A stretch of DNA of 64,000 bases, taken from assembly GCA_945868805.1 (NCBI GenBank), contig CAMBMO010000001.1, forward strand, positions 124,001 through 188,000, read 5' to 3'. The notes beneath the pieces are model-generated. The model saw only the letters and a program-made list of their open reading frames with translations, did not search any database and was not told where the DNA came from. This document shows positions 45,712-54,896 of this stretch, in pieces; the stretch's first letter is position 1, and each line of letters begins with the position of its first letter. Origin of the DNA: Singulisphaera sp. GP187 (lineage in GTDB: Bacteria > Planctomycetota > Phycisphaerae > Phycisphaerales > SM1A02). The translations under genes and the position numbers were made by a program.

Positions 45712-46548
45712 GTGACCGCCGCCCCCGTTGCCAACCCAGCCATCCCGTGCGTGGAGATCTATAGCGATGCGGATCTCATCGCAGTTGACAAACCCGCGGG
45801 GCTCGTGACCCAACCTGGTGCGGGGCATCCCAACGACAGCCTCCTCAACGGACTCTTCGCGAGAGAGAGGGCGACTCTAGCCCGCCTAGGGTCTCATCGT
45901 GACTGGGGGCTCCTGCACCGACTTGATCGCGAGACTTCGGGGGTCATCCTCGTCGCACGGAACGAGCAGGCATACGACCACATTCGCGGACAGTTCGAAG
46001 ATCGAACGATCGAGAAGACTTACCTCGCGATCGTGCGCGGAAGGCTCCCCCACAAAGAAGGGACCTGTACACAACCACTGGCTGAGGTTCGGCGTGGTGA
46101 CATGAAAATTAGCGTCCCTTCGTCCCGGGGGGAAACAGCGATTACGCATTGGCGCGTTCTGGCATCTTCGAAGGAACTCGCGTTCGTCGCGTGCTCGATC
46201 GAAACTGGCAAGTTGCATCAGATACGGGCGCACATGGCATTGCTTGGTGCTCCGCTCGAAGGCGACCGTGTCTATCGATCATTGCTCCCTCCCAACACAA
46301 GCACTCCACCGGCAAGCCAGCGCAATCTCCCGCCAACTTTGCGACTGCATTCTTGGAGGATCAGACTCACCCAACCAACAACTGGTCAAGCTTTGGGCAT
46401 CGAAGCCCCCCTTCCGTTGCCGATGCAGGAGTTGATCAGTCAATGTCTGCATGGAAAGGATGCCAAGGGTTCGCCCTCGCTGACAAAGATAGAGGCGATC
46501 ATCGGCGACGCACGATCGTCACGCTGGTGGGTGAAGGGAAAGCCGTGA
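45712..46548 (+). CDS. RluA family pseudouridine synthase
   Basis: 278 aa, modifies uridine in rRNA or tRNA. The catalytic block LLHRLDRETSGVILVAR has Asp72, DKPAGLVTQPG is the typical first motif, and GRLPHKEGTC and LLGAPLEGDRVY are family segments. No S4 domain is present, so it is the short RluA or TruC type; the target site cannot be told. GTG start. The stop overlaps the GTG of the alpha/beta hydrolase gene (GTGA). Divergent from the aminotransferase. Confidence 0.93.
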   Translation: MTAAPVANPAIPCVEIYSDADLIAVDKPAGLVTQPGAGHPNDSLLNGLFARERATLARLGSHRDWGLLHRLDRETSGVILVARNEQAYDHIRGQFEDRTIEKTYLAIVRGRLPHKEGTCTQPLAEVRRGDMKISVPSSRGETAITHWRVLASSKELAFVACSIETGKLHQIRAHMALLGAPLEGDRVYRSLLPPNTSTPPASQRNLPPTLRLHSWRIRLTQPTTGQALGIEAPLPLPMQELISQCLHGKDAKGSPSLTKIEAIIGDARSSRWWVKGKP

Positions 46549-47555
46549 CGACGAGCCTGGCTCTCACTCGTCGTAGAAGTCGTGCGCGACGGATCATGAT
46601 CCGACTGGCGTGGGCAGTCGGGATTCTCGGGGTCATGATCATTTCGTGCGCGATCATCTTGTGGAATTGGCCGACTGGGTTCTACTGGATCTCCACCTAC
46701 GCCGGAAGAACCGCTGCCGGACTTCGACTTGAGGAACTTGAGGTCGATGGGCTTCGTACCCCGACCTTGGATGGGGGCCCAACCGAGTCAAGCGATCAAC
46801 TGATCCTTGAACGAACCCCGATCCTCTTCTTGCACGGCTGGGGAACTGGCAAAGAGGCAATGTTGAGCGAAATGAGATGGTTCGGTCGATCGCGTCGTGT
46901 CATCGCCCCCGACCTTCCAGGCTTTGGCGACAATCCTTTTCCGATCGATCGCGCTGTTTTCGATGTCACTCGGTATCTCAAGTGGATCGAAGAATTTCGC
47001 GTGACTGCGAAACTTGGTCGAATCGATCTCGTTGGTGAGTCGATGGGTGGAGCGCTTGCGGCCGCATACGCAGCTTCGTATCCCGATTCTGTGCGCAGAC
47101 TCGTGCTCCAAGCCCCCGCGGGTGTTCGCGCGCCGAAAACCAACGCATTCATGCGCGAGATCGAAGATGGTGGGAATCCACTTCTCATTGAGACCGGTGA
47201 GGATTTCGACCGCGTGGTTGGACTTTGCTTTGTGGATCCCCCGCCGATTCCAACTCCGTTCAAGAACTACCTTGTCAATCGTGCAATCTCGAACCGACTC
47301 AAGATGCCGGAGATGATCGAATCGATGCGAAGTTTTCTTGTCGAAGGCAACGAGCAGATCCTCGGATTGATCCGCGCACCGACGTTGATCTTGTACGGCG
47401 ACCAAGATGAAATCACGGATGCATCGATGCTTGAGGTCTACCGCGATGGCATTGCGAACTCCCATGGAGTTCTCATCCCCGGCGCCGGACATGTCATTAT
47501 GTACGACGCACCCAAGCAAACCATTCGCGAGATCGCTGGATTTCTAGATCAGTAG
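46545..47555 (+). CDS. Membrane-anchored alpha/beta hydrolase
   Basis: 336 aa. One membrane helix at about residues 18-42, then an alpha/beta hydrolase fold: HGWGTG (oxyanion), nucleophile elbow VGESMGG with Ser166, catalytic Asp in YGDQDEI, and His in GAGHVIM. The GTG start at 46545 overlaps the pseudouridine synthase stop by 4 bases; the frame remains open upstream inside that gene, but that is a shadow. The substrate is unknown; such enzymes are often esterases or C-C hydrolases. Coupled to the RluA gene without an obvious shared function. Confidence 0.9.
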   Translation: MTTSLALTRRRSRARRIMIRLAWAVGILGVMIISCAIILWNWPTGFYWISTYAGRTAAGLRLEELEVDGLRTPTLDGGPTESSDQLILERTPILFLHGWGTGKEAMLSEMRWFGRSRRVIAPDLPGFGDNPFPIDRAVFDVTRYLKWIEEFRVTAKLGRIDLVGESMGGALAAAYAASYPDSVRRLVLQAPAGVRAPKTNAFMREIEDGGNPLLIETGEDFDRVVGLCFVDPPPIPTPFKNYLVNRAISNRLKMPEMIESMRSFLVEGNEQILGLIRAPTLILYGDQDEITDASMLEVYRDGIANSHGVLIPGAGHVIMYDAPKQTIREIAGFLDQ

Positions 47556-47611
47556 GCCCAGTGCATCGGCGCGAACGGTGGCTCGATTCATCAACTGGGG
47601 GCTCAGGCAAA

Positions 47612-48634
47612 TCAGAGGCGAGAGATAACTGCGTGCGTAAATTCCTTCGTCGATAATGATCCACCGAGATCGCGAGTTTTGCACCCCTCGACAAGTGCGC
47701 GGTCGTACGCGGCTCGAATGCGCGAGGCGGTCGCCGCAAGCGCGGTATCCGAGTGAGTCTCAGAAATGTAGTTCAACATCATGACCGCACTCATCGTGAT
47801 CGCGAGCGGATTCGCGATCCCCTTCCCTGCGATGTCCGGCGCGCTCCCATGAACGGCTTCGAAGATTGCCGCGTTTTCGCCCAGGTTTGCGCCTGGCACA
47901 ACGCCGAGTCCACCAACGAGTCCCGCGCAGAGATCGCTTAGGACGTCTCCGTAGAGGTTTTCCATCAAGAGCACATCAAAGCGCGTCGGATCCTGGACAA
48001 GTCGCATGCAGGCGGCATCGATGATGAGCTCCTCGTACTCGATTGCCTGGTATTTCTCGTCGTGAACTTCTCGCGCGCAGCGGATGAACATTCCATCCGA
48101 AAGCTTCATGATATTCGCCTTGTGGAAGACTGAGACTTTCTTGCGCTTGCGATGAACTGCATAACGGAATGCGAAATCCGCAATTCGCATGCATGCCGCG
48201 TGGGTCGCGACTTTCAGACTGGTCACGACGCCTTTGGTGATCTCATTCTCGATTCCGGCGTAGAGCCCTTCAGTGTTCTCACGAACGACGACAATGTCGA
48301 CGTCGTCGAAGCGAGTCTTCACTCCGTTGAGCGAGCGCACGGGTCGAACCGCACCGTACAGATCGAGCGTTTTACGCATCGCGACATTGACTGACGAGAA
48401 TCCGCCTCCCACTGGAGTGGTACAAGGGCCTTTCAGTGCGACACGGTGCTTCCTGATCGCTTCGATGGTGGCGAGTGGAAGGAGTTGCTTCTCACCCGCC
48501 TCAAGAGCGGCAACTCCTGCTGTGCACTGGATCCACTCAATTGGAGCACCTGCCGCCGCAAGAATTTCGCATGCCGCAGTGGCTACTTCCGGGCCAATGC
48601 CATCGCCTGGAACGAGTACCGCCGTGTATTTCAT
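47612..48634 (-). CDS. NAD-dependent isocitrate dehydrogenase family protein
   Basis: 340 aa beta-decarboxylating dehydrogenase. The start MKYTAVLVPGDGIGPEV, substrate segment TTPVGGGFSSVNVAMRKTLDLYGAVRPV, RENTEGLYAGIE, HKANIMKLSDGMF, LLMENLYGDVLSDL and HGSAPDIAGKGIANP are all in order. The long NVAMRKTLDLYANVRP-type substrate loop and the length fit the NAD-linked isocitrate type better than 3-isopropylmalate dehydrogenase. Homoisocitrate dehydrogenase remains possible. The ATG at 48634 lies nine codons inside the frame. Located between the alpha/beta hydrolase and LysM genes. Confidence 0.9.
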   Translation of the reverse strand: MKYTAVLVPGDGIGPEVATAACEILAAAGAPIEWIQCTAGVAALEAGEKQLLPLATIEAIRKHRVALKGPCTTPVGGGFSSVNVAMRKTLDLYGAVRPVRSLNGVKTRFDDVDIVVVRENTEGLYAGIENEITKGVVTSLKVATHAACMRIADFAFRYAVHRKRKKVSVFHKANIMKLSDGMFIRCAREVHDEKYQAIEYEELIIDAACMRLVQDPTRFDVLLMENLYGDVLSDLCAGLVGGLGVVPGANLGENAAIFEAVHGSAPDIAGKGIANPLAITMSAVMMLNYISETHSDTALAATASRIRAAYDRALVEGCKTRDLGGSLSTKEFTHAVISRL

Positions 48635-48704
48635 CGTGCGTCGACGATAGCAGGTGACCAACGCAACGGCACAGTTAGCATTCCTGTCCGACGAAAGTCG
48701 TGCG

Positions 48705-48741
48705 AAAAAGGCTCTCGCCGGCAGGTACCAACGAGAGCCTT
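48705..48741 (-). terminator. Terminator after the LysM gene
   Basis: AAGGCTCTCG and CGAGAGCCTT form a perfect 10-bp stem with a 14-base loop. On the minus strand five T follow the last pairs. It lies about 50 bases past the stop of the LysM gene and closes the tgt-yajC-secDF-LysM group. Confidence 0.85.
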
Positions 48742-48789
48742 GGGGTTGTTTACGGCAAGTCTCGACTGCGAGACTTCACGATCGAGAGT

Positions 48790-49674
48790 TTAACTCTGCT
48801 TCGCAGGGATCGTTAACTTCATACCAACCTTAAGCGCACTTGGATTGTCGCCGATCACGCTCTTGTTTGCTTCGTAGATTCGCCTCCAATTTGCTCGATT
48901 GCCGTACGCCTTGTCGGCGATCGACCCGAGTGTCTCACCCGAGACTACGACATGCTCGTTCGAGCCCGTTGGGGTCGAAATCGATGGCTTGACTGTCGCC
49001 TTCGTCACTGCCTTGGTCGATGTGCTCCCCGACTTTGCTGGCAGGTTGAGCTTCTGACCGACCCTCAGGTTTGAAGCACTGAGGCCTTGATTGACCGCCA
49101 CGATTTCGTTCCACCTTGAAGTGTCCTTGAACCACTCGCCCGAGATCGCGGAAAGAGTGTCGCCGGCCTTGACCGTGTACGTCGAGTAGGTCACCTTCGG
49201 GGTCGACATCACACTCTTAACAGGTGGCACTGGTGTTGGCGTTGGTGTTGCGGCCGCTTTGACATCCCATCCCTTCGATGGGGTGGTTGATTCCAAAGGG
49301 TTCAGTTTCGATGTCGAGGCAGTTGCGGTGACAGGCGTAACACCGGTTGAACTTCCAACTGGACTTCCAGTCGAAGGAGCAAACGCAGGATCTCCAATCA
49401 TGGGCAATGGCGTTGTGCCAGAGAGGTCAGCACCAGTGAGATCTGGAAATGCCTTCCCAGCACCCGACGTCGATCCGAGGGCGCCAGTAGGCGTGGCGCC
49501 GAGCCCACCTTGCGTCGCTGCAACGATAGTGAGCGTCGGTGTTTCGCTCACCGTCGGCGACGAATCCGCCATTGGGTCAGCTGGGTTGCTTGGCGCTAGG
49601 AATCCGTAATAGATCCCGGCAAGTACGAATAGGCCTACGACAGAAAAAACGACAATCTTTGCTCCGCGAGTCAT
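48790..49674 (-). CDS. LysM-domain protein with N-terminal membrane anchor
   Basis: 294 aa. A membrane helix at 7-26 is followed by a linker rich in T, P, S and G (about 30-160). Two LysM domains lie at about 163-212 (YTVKAGDTLSAISGEWF...NLRVGQKLNLP) and 242-291 (HVVVSGETLGSIADKAYGN...ALKVGMKLTIP). LysM binds N-acetylglucosamine polymers, so this is probably a periplasmic cell-wall protein. A strong ribosome site GGAGGT is 6 bases before the ATG. It follows secDF after 44 bases and has its own terminator. No catalytic domain is present. Confidence 0.92.
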   Translation of the reverse strand: MTRGAKIVVFSVVGLFVLAGIYYGFLAPSNPADPMADSSPTVSETPTLTIVAATQGGLGATPTGALGSTSGAGKAFPDLTGADLSGTTPLPMIGDPAFAPSTGSPVGSSTGVTPVTATASTSKLNPLESTTPSKGWDVKAAATPTPTPVPPVKSVMSTPKVTYSTYTVKAGDTLSAISGEWFKDTSRWNEIVAVNQGLSASNLRVGQKLNLPAKSGSTSTKAVTKATVKPSISTPTGSNEHVVVSGETLGSIADKAYGNRANWRRIYEANKSVIGDNPSALKVGMKLTIPAKQS

Positions 49675-49718
49675 GTTGGACCTCCATGTCCAGAAGTTGA
49701 AAGAACCGTCCGTGAAAA

Positions 49719-52700
49719 CTAGACCGGAGTGGGGTTGACGACCACTTCGGGGTCTGCGTAAGAAAAAGCGGTTGCGGGGTGATCTTGGCGCGATGAGTAA
49801 GTCAACGGCGCTGCAATCACGACGGAACTGACCGTTCCAGCGAGCAGACCAACGATGAAAGTAAAGGCAAATGGCTGAATCGCCGGGCCTCCGTAAAGGT
49901 AGAGCACTCCTGCGCTCACGAGGGTGACTCCACCCGTCATGATCGTCCGGCTGAAAGTTTGATTAATGGCACTGTTCACAGTCGTCCAAGATGCGTAGTG
50001 CAGCTTTCCCTTGTTTTCTCGGATGCGGTCGAGGATGACGATTGTGTCGTTCAATGAATATCCAATGATCGTCAAAAGACCGGCAATAACATTGAGATCT
50101 ATTCGAAAACCTTGCATGAGGGTCCAGCGGGCAAACTCGGTGCCTTCGAGTCGCAAGCTGAGCGACAATGCTCCGAGGCAAACCACGACGTTGAAGGCGA
50201 CGGCGGTAATGGTCGCCATTGAGTAGCGGAAGCTTGAAAACCGTAGCCAGATGTAGAGGATCATCCCTATGAGGCTGACGATGATCGCCACAATGGCGCT
50301 CGCAGCGAGATTTGCTGCCACCACCGGAGAAAAGCTATTCACTTGGTCGAGGCTCAGCTTTGAGGTGAATGCGGCTTTGACCAAATCCCACTCGGGCTTC
50401 GCGACCACTCGCTCCCAGGTTGCCGCATCCACTTTGGTGAGAAGCGCGGTCGATTCCGTGACCATGACTGCGACCGACGACCAACCTCTTGCTGGATTGG
50501 TCGGATCCGCCAAGGTCAATCCCACGACCTGTGTTGGGCGTGCGCTGATGGCGGAGAAATCGGGTTGCTTGCGCATTCGGCCGATCCTCGCCTGTGCATC
50601 TTCAATCGAGATGGGTGGCTGGAGGTCGTTGAGCACGATGACAACGCCACCAACGAAATCTCGGGATGAATCTGTGATCGCTGGCTTGCCAATCGATGCA
50701 CCAATCGTGTCGGTCGTGATTGCTTGGGTTTGGGCGACGCCTTCAATGGCATCCGATCCCGCGAATTGGATCGGCTTCCCAATGTCCAGCGACTCCGCAA
50801 ACTCCCCAGCAACTGCGGTCACGAGTGTCTCAGTCACGGTCTGACCCGATTCCAATTGCGCGGGATTTGAAACCTTGACCTGGAAGGCTGTCGATCCACC
50901 CTCAGGAGTGGCTTCCCCAACGGTCAGGATGTTCGCGACGCGAAGCTCTTGGATCACAGCATCGGAGGATCTCTCTCCAATTTCATGAACTCGCTTCTCA
51001 ACAACTTCTCGGTTGAGCAAGAGCCGTCCGCTTGATGATGCAGGCTCCCCGACCTCCGCCTTTCGTGTCATGAGTGTCATGGTCACGCCACCGCGGAACT
51101 CTGTCTCGAGCATAGCTCGCCCAGAAGACCAGCAAAGGCCGATGCAAATCACGACGACAACCGCGCTCGCCGACCAGTAGACCCAGCGCATGCTGAGCCA
51201 GTCGAAATTCGGACGGAGCACCTTCATCATGCTGGGGAAGACAGTCGGCATCATGGGCAATCGCTTCAAGCCAAACCAATTGACCAAGATCGCGTACATG
51301 ATTCGAGTGCAGAACAGCGCAGTGAAGAGGGTCGTGCAAACACCGATCATCATCGTGAGTGCGAACCCCTTGACTTCGGTCGCCGCCAATTTGTACAGCA
51401 CGACCGAGACGATCAAATGGGTCACGTTGCCGTCGAAGATGGCGTTGAACGCGCGAGAGAATCCGAGCGTCAACGCGTTCTTGAGCGGTTCCTTGTTGTC
51501 GATGAGTTCTTCGCGAGTGCGCTCGTAGATCAAGACATTCGCATCAACTGCCATACCGATCACGAGCGCGATTCCCGCAAGACCTGGAAGTGTGAAGGTG
51601 CCATCGATGGCCGCCATGATTCCGAAGATCATTGCGACATTGAGGAACACGGCGATGTCGGCGACAATTCCTGCCCCGAAGTAGTAGAGCGCCATGAGCA
51701 ATGCGGTCGCGATTGCGGAGAGTGCGACTGCCCACAGACCACGCTCGAGATTCTCGCGACCCAGTGCGGGTCCCAGAATGCTCACCGAGATCGGCTCTGG
51801 AAGCAATTTCGCCTCCAATTCGCCTCCTTGGAGAACGCGAATCAGGTACTCGATCTCTTCATTCGTGAACGAACCCGTGATCTGTCCATTCCCGGGAATC
51901 AGACTGTTGAGGCTCGGAGCGGAAAAAAGCTCGCCATCCAGCACGATTCCCATCGGACGTCCGATGTTCGACCCAGTCAGACGTGCCATAAGTTGGCCAC
52001 CAGAGGGATCGAGTTGGAATGCGACAGCGACTCTCCCGAGTTCGTCTTGGGTCTGGAAGACATTTTTCATCGACCATTGACGACCACCCAAATGGTCCAG
52101 GCTCATCGCGTCAGTGACATACAAAAGCGCGTACGGAATTCCGTCGTACTTCGCACCAACCATGTCGCGATTTCGCAGGTAGACATCGGGATTCGCGAGA
52201 AACGACTCGATGGCTTCCGGTCCATCTCCCCACTGCTTCGGATCGTTGATCGGAAACCAGCGGGCGATCGGCGAATCGGTTCCTGAAGGACCGCGCTCGG
52301 CGAGTTGCTTGCGCATCTCGTCTGGATTGACTCCTTCGGGGCCGGACGCGCTTACCGCGATGTGGAATTCCAATACTCCAGCACCGCGAAGCAGTCGCTT
52401 GAGGTCTTCCGGATCGTCGTATCCCGTCACCTTGGATGCGTAATCCAATTGGAGTTGAGCAATTGTGTCGATGTCGGCCGAGTAGTCGATCAACTGCGAC
52501 TTCAACAGATTCAATTCCAATTCGCGCGGGCTCGCGGTCGTCTCACGCGTTCCGTCGCTCCCAACCGCAACATTGCCCTTGGCATCTCGAACGAACGGTC
52601 GAACATTCGACATTGCAAGAACGCGCTTCAGTCGCGCCGTATCGATATTGCTTCCGGCAATCGTTGCGCGAAGCGCCTGGGCGCGGATTTCGGCGGTTGC

Positions 52701-53273
52701 GATCCGTTCTTCGATCACGGCAAGGGCATTTGCCTCGGAGTTCGCTTCAATCGCCTGCTGATATGCGCCACGAGAAGTTCCAAGTTCATCCGATGCGGCT
52801 TGGAGCGCGATGAGCGTGTCGCTGCGAGATCCTGTTGCCGCAAGCTTGTCCGCCCTTCGCGGAGGCGCGAGGCTCGTCGCAATTCCAGCTGCGAGCGCTT
52901 GGTCGAGCTCGTTGACCGTAATCGTCATCTGCGCACCGAGCGAATCGAGCTGGCTCTTGTATTCGTCGCCGAGTGCACGAACTTCGGGCGATGGCAACGG
53001 CATGACAACCTCGATGCGATCGAGTCCCTGAGGCTGAAGCGAGATATCCAAGATGCCCCTGGGGTTGACACGGCGCTTGAGCGATTCGACGACCTGAGTC
53101 AGAACTCTCTGCGAGTCGCCGGAGGCGGGCATGGAAACCGCATAGACCATGCTGACACCGCCACGGAGATCCTTTCCGAGGCGGATCTTCTTGTCGATCG
53201 GAAAAACCTGCCAGACACAGACTCCGATGACAAATATCGCAAGAATGAGACGCGGAACGATCTTGAGATTCAT
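49719..53273 (-). CDS. secDF: Fused protein translocase subunit SecDF
   Basis: Proton-driven RND-type motor that pulls proteins out of SecYEG. 1184 aa, with SecD and SecF in one chain. The SecD half has LGKDLRGGVSMVY near residue 32, a P1 domain much longer than usual (about 40-500, with a coiled segment near 120-280), and GMAVDANVLIYER. The SecF half starts at about residue 745 with TEFRGGVTMTLM and has YSLNDTIVILDRIREN. The ATG overlaps the yajC stop (ATGA). It is downstream of tgt-yajC, the conserved order. The large insertion in the periplasmic domain is a lineage feature worth noting. Confidence 0.96.
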   Translation of the reverse strand: MNLKIVPRLILAIFVIGVCVWQVFPIDKKIRLGKDLRGGVSMVYAVSMPASGDSQRVLTQVVESLKRRVNPRGILDISLQPQGLDRIEVVMPLPSPEVRALGDEYKSQLDSLGAQMTITVNELDQALAAGIATSLAPPRRADKLAATGSRSDTLIALQAASDELGTSRGAYQQAIEANSEANALAVIEERIATAEIRAQALRATIAGSNIDTARLKRVLAMSNVRPFVRDAKGNVAVGSDGTRETTASPRELELNLLKSQLIDYSADIDTIAQLQLDYASKVTGYDDPEDLKRLLRGAGVLEFHIAVSASGPEGVNPDEMRKQLAERGPSGTDSPIARWFPINDPKQWGDGPEAIESFLANPDVYLRNRDMVGAKYDGIPYALLYVTDAMSLDHLGGRQWSMKNVFQTQDELGRVAVAFQLDPSGGQLMARLTGSNIGRPMGIVLDGELFSAPSLNSLIPGNGQITGSFTNEEIEYLIRVLQGGELEAKLLPEPISVSILGPALGRENLERGLWAVALSAIATALLMALYYFGAGIVADIAVFLNVAMIFGIMAAIDGTFTLPGLAGIALVIGMAVDANVLIYERTREELIDNKEPLKNALTLGFSRAFNAIFDGNVTHLIVSVVLYKLAATEVKGFALTMMIGVCTTLFTALFCTRIMYAILVNWFGLKRLPMMPTVFPSMMKVLRPNFDWLSMRWVYWSASAVVVVICIGLCWSSGRAMLETEFRGGVTMTLMTRKAEVGEPASSSGRLLLNREVVEKRVHEIGERSSDAVIQELRVANILTVGEATPEGGSTAFQVKVSNPAQLESGQTVTETLVTAVAGEFAESLDIGKPIQFAGSDAIEGVAQTQAITTDTIGASIGKPAITDSSRDFVGGVVIVLNDLQPPISIEDAQARIGRMRKQPDFSAISARPTQVVGLTLADPTNPARGWSSVAVMVTESTALLTKVDAATWERVVAKPEWDLVKAAFTSKLSLDQVNSFSPVVAANLAASAIVAIIVSLIGMILYIWLRFSSFRYSMATITAVAFNVVVCLGALSLSLRLEGTEFARWTLMQGFRIDLNVIAGLLTIIGYSLNDTIVILDRIRENKGKLHYASWTTVNSAINQTFSRTIMTGGVTLVSAGVLYLYGGPAIQPFAFTFIVGLLAGTVSSVVIAAPLTYSSRQDHPATAFSYADPEVVVNPTPV

Positions 53274-53716
53274 GACTTGGCGACCTGCCCATCCGTCGAT
53301 GGAGCGAGAACTTGCACGACCGAGCTCTTGGCAAAGGTCATGCGGACATTCGAATTCTCATCAATCTTGAGAACGATTGTGTCGTTCTTGACTTCGACGA
53401 CGGAACCGATGATGCCACCCGCTGTTTGCACTTCGTCGTGCTTCTTGATCGACGACATGAGTGTGTTGCGCTTCTTCTTCTCGCGTCGCTGCCCCATGAC
53501 TGACACGAGCACCATGATCACGAGGAACGGAATGAGCATCCAGATCATTCCGAAGGGATCTCCCGCCGGTCGCGCGGCACCCACAGGTGCGACTCCCGGT
53601 TGAGCGGTGGTGCCAGGAGCAGGCGATACCACTTCGCCAGGAAGCGGAGGCGCGTCTTGAAGGAACCCCATCGCCATCGATCCAGGGATAAGAAAGTTGA
53701 TCATCGAGTCAATCAT
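53270..53716 (-). CDS. yajC: Preprotein translocase subunit YajC
   Basis: 148 aa accessory protein of SecDF. A Pro/Ala-rich N-terminal part is followed by one membrane helix (about 55-75, MIWMLIPFLVIMVLVSVM). The YajC core follows: QRREKKKRNTLMSSIKKHDEVQTAGGIIGSVVEVKND, a small beta barrel. The start may be 53716, overlapping tgt by 8 bases, or the ATG at 53704. The N-terminal 50 residues make it longer than the usual 85-110. It lies between tgt and secDF, the order seen in many bacteria. Confidence 0.95.
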   Translation of the reverse strand: MIDSMINFLIPGSMAMGFLQDAPPLPGEVVSPAPGTTAQPGVAPVGAARPAGDPFGMIWMLIPFLVIMVLVSVMGQRREKKKRNTLMSSIKKHDEVQTAGGIIGSVVEVKNDTIVLKIDENSNVRMTFAKSSVVQVLAPSTDGQVAKS

Positions 53717-54896
53717 CCAGTACTCCAGTCGGGTCAGGTGTGCGACCTTGAACCTGATTCACGCAGGGCCATCGGTCGCGGAATTGAAGCCACGCATCAT
53801 CGTCGATCGCACGCCGAATGTCCAGTAGCAGCCTTTGAAAGAGGCGAATATTGTGGATCGAAACCAGCGTTGGCCCAAGCATTTCGCCCGCAAGAAAGAG
53901 ATGGCGCAGATAGGCGCGAGAAAACCCCCCTCCACACGCTTCGCAGTCACAGTCCGCCTCGATCGGAGCTGCGTCGTCCGCGTGTATCGCATTGCGGAGT
54001 CGGATCGCTCCTTCGCGGGTGAACGCCATCCCGTTGCGACCATTGCGGGTGGGGAGAACGCAGTCAAACATGTCGACCCCGCTCTCGACTGCCATGACAA
54101 TGTCTCGGGGATAGCCGACACCCATCAAGTATCGAGGACGATCGACGGGAAGCAGTGGCGCGGTGTGTCGCACCACTCGTTCGATCGCATCAGTCCCCTC
54201 TCCGACCGCAACTCCACCGATGGCGTAGCCAGCGAGATCAAACGCGCAAGTCTCTTGGACGGACGCAGTTCGTAGGGCAAGCTCTGTACCACCCTGGACG
54301 ATTCCCAAGAGAGCTTGATCGTCGCGACAATGTGCTGCGACACATCGACCGAGCCATCGAAGTGTGCGATCCTTTGCATCGAGTGTTCGCTTGAGACGCT
54401 CTGGTTCCGCAACCGATTCTCCAGCGGGTGGACAATCGTCGAACGCCATCACGATGTCGGCACCGAGATCCTGCTGAACGCGCATGCTTGACTCTGGCCC
54501 CAGATGAATCGTCGATCCATCGATGAAGGACTGAAAGGTCACTCCGTCTTCGTTGATGCGATTGATCTGCGCCATCGAGAAGGCTTGAAATCCTCCAGAG
54601 TCAGTGAGAATCGGACCACTCCAGCGCATGAATTTGTGTACTCCGCCGAGCGCTTTCACCCGCTCAGCGCCCGGTCGCAACAAGAGGTGAAAGGCGTTGT
54701 TGAGAATGCACTCGCTTCCTGTTCCTCGAATCTGAGCGGGTGTCAGTCCCTTCATCGCAGCTGCCGTTGCAACGGGCATGAATGCAGGGGTTTCAAAGCT
54801 CCCATTCGGGGTCGTGACCCTTCCACGACGCGCATACATGGATGTCGATGCGGTCAGACGGCGAACAATTTCAAAACGTAATGAACTCCCTCGCAT
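53709..54896 (-). CDS. tgt: Queuine/preQ1 tRNA-guanine transglycosylase
   Basis: Exchanges guanine 34 for preQ1 in tRNAs with GUN anticodons. 395 aa. PILTDSGGFQAFS carries the catalytic Asp, VMAFDDCPP and LGIVQGG are substrate loops, and MFDCVLPTRNGRNG holds the nucleophile Asp region. The zinc site is CDCEACGGGFSRAYLRHLFLAGE. All are intact. The start ATG at 54896 shares its A with the stop of the rhomboid gene (TGATG), so translation is coupled. The canonical tgt-yajC-secDF order follows. Confidence 0.97.
   Translation of the reverse strand: MRGSSLRFEIVRRLTASTSMYARRGRVTTPNGSFETPAFMPVATAAAMKGLTPAQIRGTGSECILNNAFHLLLRPGAERVKALGGVHKFMRWSGPILTDSGGFQAFSMAQINRINEDGVTFQSFIDGSTIHLGPESSMRVQQDLGADIVMAFDDCPPAGESVAEPERLKRTLDAKDRTLRWLGRCVAAHCRDDQALLGIVQGGTELALRTASVQETCAFDLAGYAIGGVAVGEGTDAIERVVRHTAPLLPVDRPRYLMGVGYPRDIVMAVESGVDMFDCVLPTRNGRNGMAFTREGAIRLRNAIHADDAAPIEADCDCEACGGGFSRAYLRHLFLAGEMLGPTLVSIHNIRLFQRLLLDIRRAIDDDAWLQFRDRWPCVNQVQGRTPDPTGVLDD

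Noticed and set aside
52305-53603. Long plus-strand frames opposite secDF (also 51417-52286)
   Set aside because: Antisense shadows of the SecDF frame; no recognisable domain.
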